64,000 nucleotides of DNA from an uncultured Paracoccaceae bacterium (GTDB taxonomy: Bacteria; Pseudomonadota; Alphaproteobacteria; Rhodobacterales; Rhodobacteraceae), in contig CANKVU010000001.1 in NCBI GenBank assembly GCA_947487205.1, positions 372,001 through 436,000 of the forward strand, in the 5' to 3' direction. Under the pieces are notes generated by a model. That model worked only from the letters and a program-made list of their open reading frames with translations. It did no database searches and was not told the origin of the DNA. Below, in pieces: positions 26,456 through 35,644 of this stretch (positions are counted from its first letter, which is position 1; the number at the start of each line of letters is the position of its first letter). The translations under genes and the position numbers were made by a program.

Positions 26456-27459
26456 CGCATGTAATCCGACAGGCTCATCCGCGACAGGCGCGCGGTGACG
26501 GCATAAAGGCTTTCGAGCTGCACCTGGCTCTGCTCCAGCCGCGTCGCCGCCTCGAAGGGATCGATCGCGATCATGTCGAGCCGCGCGGTCTCGAGCCCGG
26601 AGCGCTCGGCCGCCGCGCGGGTCGCCGCGAGCTCCAGCCGCTCCTCGACCGCGCCGCCCCGCGCCTGGAGCGCGATGAGGCCCTCGCCGGCCGTCACCGC
26701 GTCTTCGATCCCCGAGCTCAGCAGCGCCATGCGCTCGGACTGGTTGCCCGACAGGGCGCCGGCATCCAGCACCGCGATGCGGGCCAGCGCCTTCAGCCCG
26801 GCGCGGATCTCGGTGGCATCGGCGCGGGGGGCGAAATCGACCGCGTCGCCGGGGCCGACCCGGACCGGGGCGCGGGATTGCGTCGCGCCCAGGTAATCAT
26901 TCGTGTCGAACGGGCCGCCATCGGCGAAATAGGCCTCGATCGCGGCGTCCACCTCGTCCGCCGTCCCGAGGTCCCACGTCGCGGCGGCGAGGTCGGCCAT
27001 GATCTCCTCGGCCGGGCGCAGCGCCGGCCCGTCCGTCGCCGCGCCGGCAAAGAGGCGCACGCCCCCCGCCGATGTCCCCAGATCCGACACCATTCCCGAA
27101 AACCCCTGCCGCGCCGCCGCCGCGACCGTGTCGAGCGACACGGACAGGTTGCCGCCGGCGACCTTCATCGCGTCGGCGGCCACGTCGCCGATCCGCGTCT
27201 GCGCGCGCTCCAGGCTCAGCTGCGCGGCCCCGGCCACGACCCGCGTCTCCCGGATCGCCGTCTGGTAGGCCGACACGGTGTCCAGGCCCCGCTCCACCGC
27301 CGCCAGCGGCGCGGTGTCGCCGTTCATGTGGGCGGCCACGTCGGCGGTCAGCCCGCTCGTGACCTCGCGGCCGAGCGTCGTCAGCTCGCGGCCCAGCCGC
27401 GACATGGACAGGCGCGAGACATAGCTCTGCGAAAGGTCGCCGATGGTCGGAATGCTCAT
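26452..27459 (-). CDS. flgL: Flagellar hook-filament junction protein FlgL
   Basis: 335 residues, flagellin-like. Coiled N-terminal (SYVSRLSMSRLGRELTTLGREVTSG) and C-terminal (ATRLEQSQVQLESLYAVTARLSRMSLSDYM) helices flank a variable central domain, the arrangement of hook-associated protein 3, which joins FlgK to the filament. It is of the divergent Rhodobacteraceae type. It starts one base after the flgK stop codon, so the two are probably translated in a coupled way. Confidence 0.9.
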   Translation of the reverse strand: MSIPTIGDLSQSYVSRLSMSRLGRELTTLGREVTSGLTADVAAHMNGDTAPLAAVERGLDTVSAYQTAIRETRVVAGAAQLSLERAQTRIGDVAADAMKVAGGNLSVSLDTVAAAARQGFSGMVSDLGTSAGGVRLFAGAATDGPALRPAEEIMADLAAATWDLGTADEVDAAIEAYFADGGPFDTNDYLGATQSRAPVRVGPGDAVDFAPRADATEIRAGLKALARIAVLDAGALSGNQSERMALLSSGIEDAVTAGEGLIALQARGGAVEERLELAATRAAAERSGLETARLDMIAIDPFEAATRLEQSQVQLESLYAVTARLSRMSLSDYMR

Positions 27460-27460
27460 G

Positions 27461-28888
27461 TCAGATCTCCAGGATCCGGTCGATCAGGGAGCCCGCGACT
27501 TGAATGACGCGGGCATTGGCGGCATAGGATTGCTCGATCTGCATCAGCTTCTGCATTTCGGCATCGGTGTTCACGCCGGTGGCGAGCTCGGCCTCGGTCA
27601 GCGCCTCGGAGCGGCCCCGCGCGCGCGACAGGTCGGTCTCCACCCCGTAGGCGGCCGCGGTCTCGGCGCCGACCAGCGCGTCGCCGAGCGCCACGAGGCT
27701 CAGCGCCCCGGTGCCCAGCGCCGTGCCGGCGGGCGTGGCGGGGCGGCCCAGGGTCTCGGCCAGCGCCGACAGGCGCGTCCCGTCGCCCGACAGGCCCGGC
27801 GCCCCGGCCCCCAGGCCGTCGCGCAGCCGCCAGGCCGCGCCGCCCTTCCCGGGGTCCACCGCCGCCGACAGGCTCAGGCGCTGGGCAAGGCCCGGCGCCG
27901 AAGTCGCACCCAAGGGCGCGCCCGCCTCGGTGAACAGGCCCGCCGCATCGCCGAGCCCCGCATCCTGGAACCGGGTCCCGACCTCGAATGCCAGGGTGTC
28001 GAGCCGCGCCTGCGCCGCCAGCAGGACGGTGTCGCGCAGGGCGAACAGCGCCTCCAGCCGGCCGCCGGCCATCTGGCTGCGGGGGTTGGTCATGTCGACG
28101 GCCCGGTCGCCCACCGCCAGCCCCGACAGCGGCGCGCCCAGGGCCGCGCCCGCCGACATGCCGTTCGTGCCCGAGAACGTCACCGGCACCGGATCGCCGT
28201 CGAGCAGTAGCCGCCCCGTCCCGGTGATCAGCGCGACCCGGCCGTTCTCGCGCTCGATCTGCTTCAACGGCACGATGTCGCTGATCTCGTCCACCAGGCG
28301 GTGGCGCTGGTCGATCAGCGCGTTGGCGTCGTTGCCCGTCGCGGTCAGGCGCACGATCCGGTCGTTCAGCTCCGCGATCCGGCCCAGTCCCTCGTTCAGC
28401 TGCCCGACGGCCGCGTCGATGCCCCTGTCGGCCGTCAGGCGCGCCTCCTGGATCGTCCGCCCGGCGGCGTTCAGCGTGTCCACGAAGGCCCCCGCGGCGC
28501 CGACCGCCGCGCTCAGGCGCTGCGCCGAATCGGGGCGGCTGGCCGCTTCCAGCAGCCGCGCCTCCAGATCCCCCAGCCGGGCGCCGACCGAGCCCTCGGC
28601 ATCGGCCGTGCCGACCGCGTCCCGCACCGATTCCAGCCCCGACAGCAGCGTCGAGGCCCCCGCGAGGGACGCGTCGGCCGCCCGCCGTTCGGTCACCAGG
28701 GCGATGTCGCTGCGGCGCGTCACCGCATCGACGCTGACGCCGCCCAGATCGGCGCTCGACACCGATACCTCGCGCACGCCGTAGCCGGGCGTCAGGGCGT
28801 TGGCCACGTTCGACGAGACCGTCTGCGCCGCGCGGCTCGCGGCGGTCAGGCCGCTCTGCGCGGCGTTGAGGGCGGCGGAGATGCTCAT
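27461..28888 (-). CDS. flgK: Flagellar hook-associated protein 1 FlgK
   Basis: 475-residue hook-filament junction protein. The conserved N-terminus (ISAALNAAQSGLTAASRAAQTVSSNVANALTPGY) is the rod-hook-HAP signature, and the C-terminus (EMQKLMQIEQSYAANARVIQVAGSLIDRILEI) closes the coiled-coil. The central region is rich in Ala/Gly and shorter than in enterobacteria. It lies 8 bases after flgE. The ATG is the family start. Confidence 0.95.
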   Translation of the reverse strand: MSISAALNAAQSGLTAASRAAQTVSSNVANALTPGYGVREVSVSSADLGGVSVDAVTRRSDIALVTERRAADASLAGASTLLSGLESVRDAVGTADAEGSVGARLGDLEARLLEAASRPDSAQRLSAAVGAAGAFVDTLNAAGRTIQEARLTADRGIDAAVGQLNEGLGRIAELNDRIVRLTATGNDANALIDQRHRLVDEISDIVPLKQIERENGRVALITGTGRLLLDGDPVPVTFSGTNGMSAGAALGAPLSGLAVGDRAVDMTNPRSQMAGGRLEALFALRDTVLLAAQARLDTLAFEVGTRFQDAGLGDAAGLFTEAGAPLGATSAPGLAQRLSLSAAVDPGKGGAAWRLRDGLGAGAPGLSGDGTRLSALAETLGRPATPAGTALGTGALSLVALGDALVGAETAAAYGVETDLSRARGRSEALTEAELATGVNTDAEMQKLMQIEQSYAANARVIQVAGSLIDRILEI

Positions 28889-28896
28889 GGTCTACC

Positions 28897-30189
28897 TCAG
28901 CGCTTCAGGTTCGCGGTTTCCTGCAGCATCTCGTCCACGGTCTGGATGACCTTGGCGTTCGACGAATAGGCGCGCTGCGTCTGGATCAGGTCCGTCAGCT
29001 CCTTCGCCACGTCGGTGGTGCTGCCCTCCAGCGAATAGCCGGCCGTCGATCCCGCCGGGCCGTTGCCGGCATCCCACAGGAACATCGGGCCCGAATCGCC
29101 GCTCAGCCGGTACATGCCGCCCTGGCCGATGCTCAGGCCGTTCGGGTTGGGCACGTCGATCACCGGCACCTGGTAGATCGCCCGCGAGAAGCCGGTGTCG
29201 TAGACGCCGCGCACGATCCCCTGCTCGTCGATCTCGACATTCACGAGCGACCCGACGGGCGCCCCGTTCTTGGCCAGGTTGGCGGGGGCGAAGCCCGATT
29301 CGAGCTGCGTGATCCCGCCCGGATCGCCCTCGGCGCCGATATTGACCGCGATCTCGCCCGTCGCGGTGGCGATCCTGATCACCCCGCTGTCGGGATCCCA
29401 CGCGCCGCCCGTGGCGCCCTCGGTCACGCTTTCCAGCGTGCCGCCCCCGGGCGTGGTGTCCGCGAATCGCAGCTCGTATTCGCCGACCGTCCCGCCGGTG
29501 CTGCTGTCGGTGATCACCAGGTTCCAGGTATTCGCCGTCGTCCCCTCGGGCGTGAAGGCGAAGTTCAGCGTCTCGGTCTGGCCCATGTTGCCGAAATATT
29601 CGAGCGTGATGTCGTGGGGCGAGCCCGGGGCGGCGGGGTCGCTGTCGGAGGCGGGCAGGTTGACGCCGACGGTCATCTCGTCGGTGGGCGAGGCGGCGAA
29701 CTGGTTGTGATAGACGTTGACCGGCTCCAGCCCCTCGACGCTGTCGCGGGGAAAGACCGGGAAGGTGCCGTCGATCCCGGCGGGCCAACCCAGGAGGACC
29801 TTGCCCGCCGGATCGACCAGGATGCCCTCGTCGTTGGGGCGGAACGAGCCGGTGGTGGTCAGCGCCAGGTCGGGCTTGCCCGATCCGCCCAGCGTCTCGA
29901 ACGGCGTCACCGGAAGGAAGCCGCGCCCGTTCACCGTGATGTCGGTGGAGTTGCTCGTCCCCTGCAGCTGGCCGCGCTCGTCGATCAGGGTCGTGGTCGT
30001 GGTCCGCACCCCGCCGGCGGAATATTTCGCCGCCGACCCGGACTGGACCACCATCGAGTGGAAATCCGCGACCGAGCGCTTGTATCCGTTGGTCGCCGAG
30101 TTGGCAATGTTGTCCGAGATCGTGGCGAGGCGCTGGGAATTCGCGTTCAGACCGCTGACACCGGCTGCGAGCGACGAGGAGATGGACAT
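28897..30189 (-). CDS. flgE: Flagellar hook protein FlgE
   Basis: 430-residue structural protein of the flagellar hook. The N-terminal signature GVSGLNANSQRLATISDNIANSATNGYKR and the C-terminal AKELTDLIQTQRAYSSNAKVIQTVDEMLQETANLKR are typical. The middle D1-D2 domains include the FlgE-type segment LDERGQLQGT-like IDERGQLQGTSN. The Shine-Dalgarno sequence (AGGGA) lies 7 bases before the ATG. It lies 75 bases after motB, with no clear promoter in that gap, so transcription from motB onward is likely. Confidence 0.97.
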   Translation of the reverse strand: MSISSSLAAGVSGLNANSQRLATISDNIANSATNGYKRSVADFHSMVVQSGSAAKYSAGGVRTTTTTLIDERGQLQGTSNSTDITVNGRGFLPVTPFETLGGSGKPDLALTTTGSFRPNDEGILVDPAGKVLLGWPAGIDGTFPVFPRDSVEGLEPVNVYHNQFAASPTDEMTVGVNLPASDSDPAAPGSPHDITLEYFGNMGQTETLNFAFTPEGTTANTWNLVITDSSTGGTVGEYELRFADTTPGGGTLESVTEGATGGAWDPDSGVIRIATATGEIAVNIGAEGDPGGITQLESGFAPANLAKNGAPVGSLVNVEIDEQGIVRGVYDTGFSRAIYQVPVIDVPNPNGLSIGQGGMYRLSGDSGPMFLWDAGNGPAGSTAGYSLEGSTTDVAKELTDLIQTQRAYSSNAKVIQTVDEMLQETANLKR

Positions 30190-30264
30190 GGGCGATCCCT
30201 GTATGGTGATGTTCGCGGGTTGCCCCGTCCTAGCGTCGCGGCGCTTAACACCGCGTGAACGGGG

Positions 30265-31044
30265 TCAGGGACGGCGCAGCAGGATCATCTCGATCCGGTT
30301 GTTGCGGACATCCATGCGGTCGGGATGGACGGGGCTCGCATCGGCGAAGCCGCCGATCCGGTCGAGGCGCGCGGGCGCGGTGCGCCCGCCCACCACCATG
30401 CGCCGGACCCGCTCGGCCCGGTCCGTCGACAGCCCCCAGGCGTCGCGGTCGCGCCGCACGATCGCCTCCGAACGCACGTGCCCGTTCACCGCGACGCGAT
30501 TCTCGGCATAGGCGAAGATGTCGTCGACCACCGCGACGAGCTCTTCCATCAGCGGCGTCGGCACGTCGGTCCCCGGCATGAAGAGCGGCGCCCCCGGCAG
30601 GTCGAAGAGGTCCACGATCAGGCCCTCGTCGGTGGTCCGCACCGCGATGTGCTGCAACAGTTGGTCGGCCACCGTGCTCTCTCCCGACGAGGCGTCGAGC
30701 TTGTCGGCGATCTCCTCGAGGGCGGCGTCCCGGGCATCGCCGGGCTCCGGTGCGGCGGCCTCCGCCGGCGGGCCGATCAGCGTCTCGGACTCCATCAAGG
30801 TGCTGCCGTTCAGCATCGAATCGCTGCCCCCCGATTCGCGGCTCACCGGGACGGAGGGGCTGAAGTAATCCGCCAGGCCCTGGCGCTGGTCCTCGGTGGT
30901 GGCGTTCAACAGCCACATCATCAGGAAGAACGCCATCATCGCGGTCACGAAGTCCGCATAGGCCACCTTCCACGCGCCACCGTGATGCGCCGCCGCCTGG
31001 ACGTGGCGCTTCTTCTTGATGATGACGGATCCGGCGTTCGACAT
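30265..31044 (-). CDS. motB: Flagellar motor stator protein MotB
   Basis: 259-residue inner-membrane protein that, with MotA, forms the proton channel of the flagellar stator and anchors it to peptidoglycan. One membrane helix (AYADFVTAMMAFFLMMWLL, about residues 28-46) includes the proton-carrying Asp near residue 31. The periplasmic OmpA-like domain (about 150-255) contains the VAVNGHVRSEA and WGLSTDRAERVRR segments. motA is not in the window. Reads leftward as the first gene of the flagellar block and is divergent to ubiG. The Shine-Dalgarno sequence is weak. Confidence 0.94.
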   Translation of the reverse strand: MSNAGSVIIKKKRHVQAAAHHGGAWKVAYADFVTAMMAFFLMMWLLNATTEDQRQGLADYFSPSVPVSRESGGSDSMLNGSTLMESETLIGPPAEAAAPEPGDARDAALEEIADKLDASSGESTVADQLLQHIAVRTTDEGLIVDLFDLPGAPLFMPGTDVPTPLMEELVAVVDDIFAYAENRVAVNGHVRSEAIVRRDRDAWGLSTDRAERVRRMVVGGRTAPARLDRIGGFADASPVHPDRMDVRNNRIEMILLRRP

Positions 31045-31171
31045 GTCAGGGCCCCCGTCCCCGGCGGCCCGGCGCCGGCGGGTGCGGCGCCCCGGCGGCC
31101 GCGGGGTTTTGTCTCAATGCGTGTCAGACCCTTTCCTTCACGCTAATTCGGGCCGAAACGGAGGTGCATTC

Positions 31172-31879
31172 GTGGCAAGAAAGCGCAATGATCTCGCGAT
31201 CTACGACGATGCGGCGGCCAAATGGTGGTCCGACGACATCCGGTGGGTCCGGATCCTGAGGAAGATGGTCCCGGGCCGGCTCAAATGGTTCGACAGGCAT
31301 GTCGACTGGCCCGGCCGGCGGGTCCTCGATCTCGGCTGCGCCGGCGGCTTCATGGCCGAGGCCCTGGAGGAGCGCGGCGCCCGGGTCACCGGCATCGACC
31401 CCGCGCGCGAGGCGATCGCCGCCGCCCGCGCCCATGCCGAGGCGCGCGGCGTCGCGATCTCCTACGACGTGGGCACGGGCGAGGAGATGCCCTATCCCGA
31501 CGCCAGCTTCGACGCGGTGGTCTGCGTCGACGTGCTCGAACACGTGCGCGACCTCGACGCGGTCCTGGCGCAGGTCGCGCGCGTCCTGCGGCCGGGGGGG
31601 CAGTTCCTCTTCGACACGATCAACCGCAACGCGCTGTCGCGATTCGCCGCGATCACCCTGGCCGAGGACGTGTTCCGCATCCTTCCGCGCGGCACGCACG
31701 ATCCGGCGATGTTCATCACCCCCGACCAGCTCGACGCGGCGCTCCGCCGCGCCGGGCTGCGGCCGATCGACCGCACGGGGCTGGCGCCGACCGGCATCGA
31801 CCGGCGCGGCGATCCCCGGTTCGGGCCGGTCCCCTTCACCGCCATCGTCTGGATGGGTCGGGCCGAGCGTCCCCGCTGA
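31172..31879 (+). CDS. ubiG: Ubiquinone biosynthesis O-methyltransferase UbiG
   Basis: 235-residue SAM-dependent methyltransferase that performs both O-methylations in ubiquinone synthesis. The family opening IYDDAAAKWWSDDIRWVRILRKMVP is present, followed by the SAM motif VLDLGCAGGFMAE (about residue 50), GIDPAREAI and CVDVLEHVRD. The UbiG-typical TINRN segment follows motif III. The start is GTG at 31172 with GGAGG at 31160-31164; no nearer ATG gives the family N-terminus. It is the only rightward gene between motB and cycA and converges on cycA with a 9-base gap. Another class I methyltransferase role is possible but less likely. Confidence 0.85.
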   Translation: MARKRNDLAIYDDAAAKWWSDDIRWVRILRKMVPGRLKWFDRHVDWPGRRVLDLGCAGGFMAEALEERGARVTGIDPAREAIAAARAHAEARGVAISYDVGTGEEMPYPDASFDAVVCVDVLEHVRDLDAVLAQVARVLRPGGQFLFDTINRNALSRFAAITLAEDVFRILPRGTHDPAMFITPDQLDAALRRAGLRPIDRTGLAPTGIDRRGDPRFGPVPFTAIVWMGRAERPR

Positions 31880-31888
31880 CGGGGCGGA

Positions 31889-32338
31889 TCAGCTGCCGCT
31901 GTCCGCCTCGCCGCCATCCGGCCCGAGCGAGCGCAGATAGGCGAAGACGTTGCGCGCATCCTCCTCGTCGCGCAGGCGGAAGGTCATCTTGCCGCGGGCG
32001 CCCCGATCGTCGAGGTACTCGCGCAGGAATCCGGTCGGATCCTGGACGTAGACGACGAAATCCTCGACGTTCCATTCCAGCCCGGCCTCGCCGGCCTCCA
32101 CCATCGACGAGGAATACCGGAAATCCTCCACCGTGCCGGCGGTGCGTCCCACGACCCCGTAAAGGTTGGGGCCGACCCGGCCGGACCGTCCCGCCAGGGT
32201 GTTGCCCTCGTCATCCGTCACCACGTGGCATTGCGAGCATTGGTTGAACACTTGCTCGCCCGCGGCCGGGTCGCCCTCTTGGGCGAAGGCGCCACCGGAC
32301 AGCCCGATCGCGGCCAGTGCAAAGATGGCTGATCTCAT
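31889..32338 (-). CDS. cycA: Cytochrome c2-type soluble electron carrier
   Basis: 149-residue periplasmic c-type cytochrome. It has a signal peptide (residues 1-19, ending GGAFA) and a single haem motif CSQCH (about residues 34-38). A Met in GKMTFRL (about residue 118) is the probable sixth ligand. The length and the terminal helix AYLRSLG are of the mitochondrial c/c2 class. Its place at the end of the bch-puh superoperon, downstream of hemA, fits the cytochrome that reduces the photo-oxidised reaction centre, although a respiratory role is equally possible. It has its own candidate promoter, so it need not depend on readthrough from hemA. Confidence 0.9.
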   Translation of the reverse strand: MRSAIFALAAIGLSGGAFAQEGDPAAGEQVFNQCSQCHVVTDDEGNTLAGRSGRVGPNLYGVVGRTAGTVEDFRYSSSMVEAGEAGLEWNVEDFVVYVQDPTGFLREYLDDRGARGKMTFRLRDEEDARNVFAYLRSLGPDGGEADSGS

Positions 32339-32386
32339 TTCCGTCTCCCCGTTCCCGCGGCGCTCCGGGCCGCTTTCCGTCTGGTA

Positions 32387-32414
32387 ATACTAGCGCCCCC
32401 ACGGGGGCAAACAA
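32387..32414 (-). promoter_or_regulatory. Candidate cycA promoter with embedded palindrome
   Basis: On the minus strand, TTGTTT (32414-32409) and TAGTAT (32392-32387) are 16 bases apart. The spacer contains the 14-base palindrome GCCCCCACGGGGGC (32395-32408). The same palindrome could serve as a weak hairpin terminator for hemA just upstream. No PpsR box is present. Confidence 0.4.
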
Positions 32415-32430
32415 GCCCGCGCCTCGCGTC

Positions 32431-33645
32431 TCAGGCGATCTGTCGCGCCAAAGCACACTGGCTCCACAGGCTGTTCAGCGCCCGGCACAGGTGGTCGATG
32501 TCGCCGTCGCTATGCAGCGGCCCCGGCGTGAAGCGCAGCCGCTCGGTCCCCTTGGGCACGGTGGGATAATTGATCGGCTGCACGTAGATGCCCCAATCGG
32601 CCATCAGCGTGTCGGCGATCATCCGGCACTTGACCGGGTCCTTCACCATCACCGGGATGATGTGGCTGGGATTGGGCAGATGCGGGATGCCCAGGGCGTC
32701 GAACCGGGCGCGCAGCTTGTCCACCTGCCGGCGCTGCTTCGCCCGCTCGATCTCCGACACCTTCAGGTGCCGGATCGAGGCCGTGGCCGCCGCCGCCACC
32801 GCCGGCGGGATCGCCGTGGTGAAGATGAACCCCGAGGCGAAGGAGCGGACGAAGTCGCAGAGCGCCGCCGACCCGGTGATGTAGCCGCCGAAGCAGCCGA
32901 AGGCCTTGCCCAGCGTCCCCTCGATCAGGGTGATGCGGTCCATCAGCCCCAGGGCCTCCGCCACGCCGCCGCCGCACGGCCCGTACATGCCGACCGCGTG
33001 CACCTCGTCGAGATAGGTCATCGCGCCGTGGCGCTCGGCCACCTCGACGATCTCGCGGATCGGCGCGATGTCCCCGTCCATGGAATAAACGCTCTCGAAG
33101 GCCACGATCTTGGGCACGTCCGGCCCGTAGGCCGACAGCTTCCGGTCGAGGTCGGCGGGATCGTTATGCGCCCAGATCTCGCGCCGGGCGCGGGAATGGC
33201 GCATCCCCTCGATCATCGAGGCATGGTTCCACGCGTCCGAGAAGATCACCGCGCCGGGCAGCCGCGTGCCCAGCGTCGACAGCGCCGCCCAGTTCGACAC
33301 GTAGCCGCTGGTGAAGAGCAGGGCCTCCTCCTTGCCGTGCAGCTCGGCCAGCTCCCGCTCCAGCGTGACGTGGTGGTGCGCGGTGCCCGAGATGTTGCGC
33401 GTCCCCCCCGCGCCGGTGCCCGACCGCTCGGCCGTGGCCACCATCGCGCCCACCACCGACGGATGCTGCCCCATGCCGAGATAATCGTTGGAGCACCAGA
33501 CCGTGACCTCCTCCGGCCCGATCGGCCCGTGGTTCAGCACCTTGGGAAAGCGCCCGCAGACCCGTTCCAGATCGGCGAAGAAACGGTAATTCCCCTCCTG
33601 CTTCAGATCGTCCAGCTGGGTTCGAAACCTGGCGTCAAAATCCAT
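32431..33645 (-). CDS. hemA: 5-aminolevulinate synthase HemA
   Basis: 404-residue pyridoxal-phosphate enzyme that condenses glycine and succinyl-CoA to 5-aminolevulinate, the precursor of haem and bacteriochlorophyll. Seen are the family start MDFDARF, the Gly-rich [23 protein letters not shown], and the Schiff-base lysine in [12 protein letters not shown] (about residue 245). A strong Shine-Dalgarno sequence (AAGGAGAGG) precedes the ATG. The start lies 11 bases inside the end of puhE, so the gene belongs to the photosynthesis operon. Rhodobacteraceae often have a second ALA synthase elsewhere. Confidence 0.97.
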   Translation of the reverse strand: MDFDARFRTQLDDLKQEGNYRFFADLERVCGRFPKVLNHGPIGPEEVTVWCSNDYLGMGQHPSVVGAMVATAERSGTGAGGTRNISGTAHHHVTLERELAELHGKEEALLFTSGYVSNWAALSTLGTRLPGAVIFSDAWNHASMIEGMRHSRARREIWAHNDPADLDRKLSAYGPDVPKIVAFESVYSMDGDIAPIREIVEVAERHGAMTYLDEVHAVGMYGPCGGGVAEALGLMDRITLIEGTLGKAFGCFGGYITGSAALCDFVRSFASGFIFTTAIPPAVAAAATASIRHLKVSEIERAKQRRQVDKLRARFDALGIPHLPNPSHIIPVMVKDPVKCRMIADTLMADWGIYVQPINYPTVPKGTERLRFTPGPLHSDGDIDHLCRALNSLWSQCALARQIA

Positions 33646-34426
33646 GTCCCCCCTCTCCTTTCCTAAGGTCCGTCTTGGGCGCGGGCAGGGCCCAGCGCCA
33701 GAGTCGCTCGTCGGGCAGCGGCACGACCATCAGCCAATGCTCCAGCAGCGCCAGCCCCGTCAGCGTCGCAAGAAGCGCGAATCCCGCCTCCCCCGTCACC
33801 ACCGTCCGCTCCATCCAGCAATACACCGCCGCCGTCAGGCCCAGGATCGACACCGGGAACAGCCAGCTCACCGGGCCGCGCCGGAAATAGCTCGGCAGAT
33901 GCGCCAGCGGCGCGGGCAGGAACTCCACGTTGATCCGCGGCACGCCGAGGAAGATGTTCATCTTGGCCGAGATCCGCGCGCCCCACAGCACCGCGTAGGT
34001 CCAGAAGGCCAGGTCGTTCGCCGCGCCCCGCGTCAGCCAGAACAGCCCCGCCAGCCCGGCGGTCAGCAGCAATTCGTGCCAGGCCAGGACCGACCAGGCG
34101 GCCCGGAACCGCGCGCCGCCCCGCGCCAGGTGCGGCATCGGCGCGCGGCTCGGCCCGGTGACGCATCCGGCCAGGAAGGCCAGCTCGATCCAGCCCCAGA
34201 TCGCCAGCGCCGACAGGAACGGCAGGTAGGCCGCGCCGCCCATGTCCGCGCTCACGATGGCGCCCGCGACGCCCGCGACCAGCACCGGCAGGCCCGCCAG
34301 GACCACGCGGCCATGGGCGCCCCGCCCCTGCCCGTCGGCGCGCTTGACCGCCCACAGGATCGCCCCGGTGGAGAACCACCAGGTGAACAGCGCGATCAGC
34401 GCGGCGATCCACGGATTGTCCAGCAC
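33635..34426 (-). CDS. puhE: Photosynthetic complex assembly protein PuhE
   Basis: 263-residue integral membrane protein, DUF3623 family, with about seven predicted helices. Known PuhE proteins act in assembly of the reaction-centre/antenna core and influence bacteriochlorophyll production. Typical segments are the N-terminal [36 protein letters not shown]-like text near residue 165 and the C-terminal [17 protein letters not shown]. The start is GTG (34424-34426), with a GGAGGGGGGA stretch just before it. The end overlaps the hemA start by 11 bases. Confidence 0.92.
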   Translation of the reverse strand: MLDNPWIAALIALFTWWFSTGAILWAVKRADGQGRGAHGRVVLAGLPVLVAGVAGAIVSADMGGAAYLPFLSALAIWGWIELAFLAGCVTGPSRAPMPHLARGGARFRAAWSVLAWHELLLTAGLAGLFWLTRGAANDLAFWTYAVLWGARISAKMNIFLGVPRINVEFLPAPLAHLPSYFRRGPVSWLFPVSILGLTAAVYCWMERTVVTGEAGFALLATLTGLALLEHWLMVVPLPDERLWRWALPAPKTDLRKGEGGHGF

Positions 34427-34483
34427 TCCCCCCTCCCGGCTGGGGCGCGTACCCGCCGCCCCGTCTCGATGTTTCGGATTGCG

Positions 34484-34505
34484 CCGGCGGAGCCCTGTCC
34501 GCCGG
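34484..34505 (-). other. Hairpin between acsF and puhE
   Basis: CCGGCGGA (34484-34491) and TCCGCCGG (34498-34505) form an 8-base-pair stem with a 6-base loop directly after the acsF stop. There is no T tract. It is more likely to stabilise or divide the operon mRNA than to end it. Confidence 0.4.
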
Positions 34506-34516
34506 GGCGCGGTTTC

Positions 34517-35644
34517 TCAGTAGGCCGGCTCCATCCGCGGGCTGTCGGGCACCGCGTTGCGCCGCACCGACATCGTGTAGATCGACAGGAACGCCGCCGC
34601 CGCGCGGGCCATGCCGCCGGCGCGGCCAGCCAGACCGGCGATCCCGCCGCGCGCCCTGGCCGCGTCGATGTCGCGGCTGGCGCGCTCCAGGCGCCGGCAC
34701 CCGGCGGCGAAGCGCGGATTGTCGATGTCGATCTCCACCGGAAAGACCTGCCGCGCGATGGCGTTGGTCTTGGCGAAGACCTCCATGTCGTACCAGTCGA
34801 TGTCCACGCCCAGCGCCTCGTGGAAGCGCGGCCGGGCATGGTCGCGGATCCACATGGTCGAATAGACCGCCGTCAGGAAGAAGCGGATCCACAGCTTGTT
34901 GACGAAGGAGCCGGTGATCTTGGGATCGGTCCGCATCAGCAGCGCGAAGGCCTCGCCATGGGCGAACTCGTCGTTGCACCATTCCTTGAACCACTTGAAG
35001 ATCGGGTGGAACCGGTGCTCGGGATGCGCCTCCAGGTGGCGATAGATCGTGATGTAGCGGGCATAGCCGATCTTCTCGCTCAGATAGGTGGCGTAATAGA
35101 TGAACTTGGGCCGGAAATAGGTGTACTTCTTCTGCTTCGTCAGGAAGCCCAGGTTCACCGCCACCCCCGCCTCGCGGAGCGCGTCGTTGATGAAGCCCGC
35201 ATGCCGCGCCTCGTCGCGGCTCATGTACGAGAACAGCTCCTTGATGTCCTTGTTCGTGCCCCTGCGCTTCATCTCCTTGTAGAGCACACAGCCGGAGAAC
35301 TCGGCGGTGCAGGACGAGATCAGGAAGTCCAGCGCCTCGGCCTTCAGCTCCGGGTCCATTCCCTCCCAGTCGACCGTGTCCCAGTCCTCGGTCTTCCGGA
35401 AATGCCCCTTGTTGGGGTCCGAGCGCATCCGCTCCATCAGCTTGTCCCAGTCCTCCCGGACCGGGGAGACGTCGATCGCGTCCAGCTCGTCGAAATCGGT
35501 GGTGTAGAAGCGCGGCGTCAGCAGCGTGTTCTGCATCGCCGTCTGGGTGGCGAAGTCGCCGTCATAGGCCGATTGCGCCTCCTGGATCGCCAGCCCCTCC
35601 TCGACGGTGGTGGCGTCCGCGGTGTGTCTCGCTTGCACGTTCAT
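34517..35644 (-). CDS. acsF: Mg-protoporphyrin IX monomethyl ester oxidative cyclase AcsF
   Basis: 375-residue diiron monooxygenase that forms the fifth (E) ring of bacteriochlorophyll using O2. Ferritin-like diiron motifs are present: AEFSGCVLYKEM, DEARHAGF and, later, CNDEFAHGEAF. Its presence fits an aerobic lifestyle, because strict anaerobes use the radical enzyme BchE. Length is usual. The ATG overlaps the stop of the preceding small gene (ATGA), which I assign as its partner BciE. Confidence 0.97.
   Translation of the reverse strand: MNVQARHTADATTVEEGLAIQEAQSAYDGDFATQTAMQNTLLTPRFYTTDFDELDAIDVSPVREDWDKLMERMRSDPNKGHFRKTEDWDTVDWEGMDPELKAEALDFLISSCTAEFSGCVLYKEMKRRGTNKDIKELFSYMSRDEARHAGFINDALREAGVAVNLGFLTKQKKYTYFRPKFIYYATYLSEKIGYARYITIYRHLEAHPEHRFHPIFKWFKEWCNDEFAHGEAFALLMRTDPKITGSFVNKLWIRFFLTAVYSTMWIRDHARPRFHEALGVDIDWYDMEVFAKTNAIARQVFPVEIDIDNPRFAAGCRRLERASRDIDAARARGGIAGLAGRAGGMARAAAAFLSIYTMSVRRNAVPDSPRMEPAY

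Noticed and set aside
32395-32408. GCCCCCACGGGGGC as a dedicated hemA terminator
   Set aside because: The stem leaves almost no loop and has no T tract; it sits between the -35 and -10 of a better-supported cycA promoter, so I list it there.
33610-33625. GGGTTCGAAACC as a tRNA T-loop
   Set aside because: It is inside the start of hemA and no cloverleaf can be formed around it.
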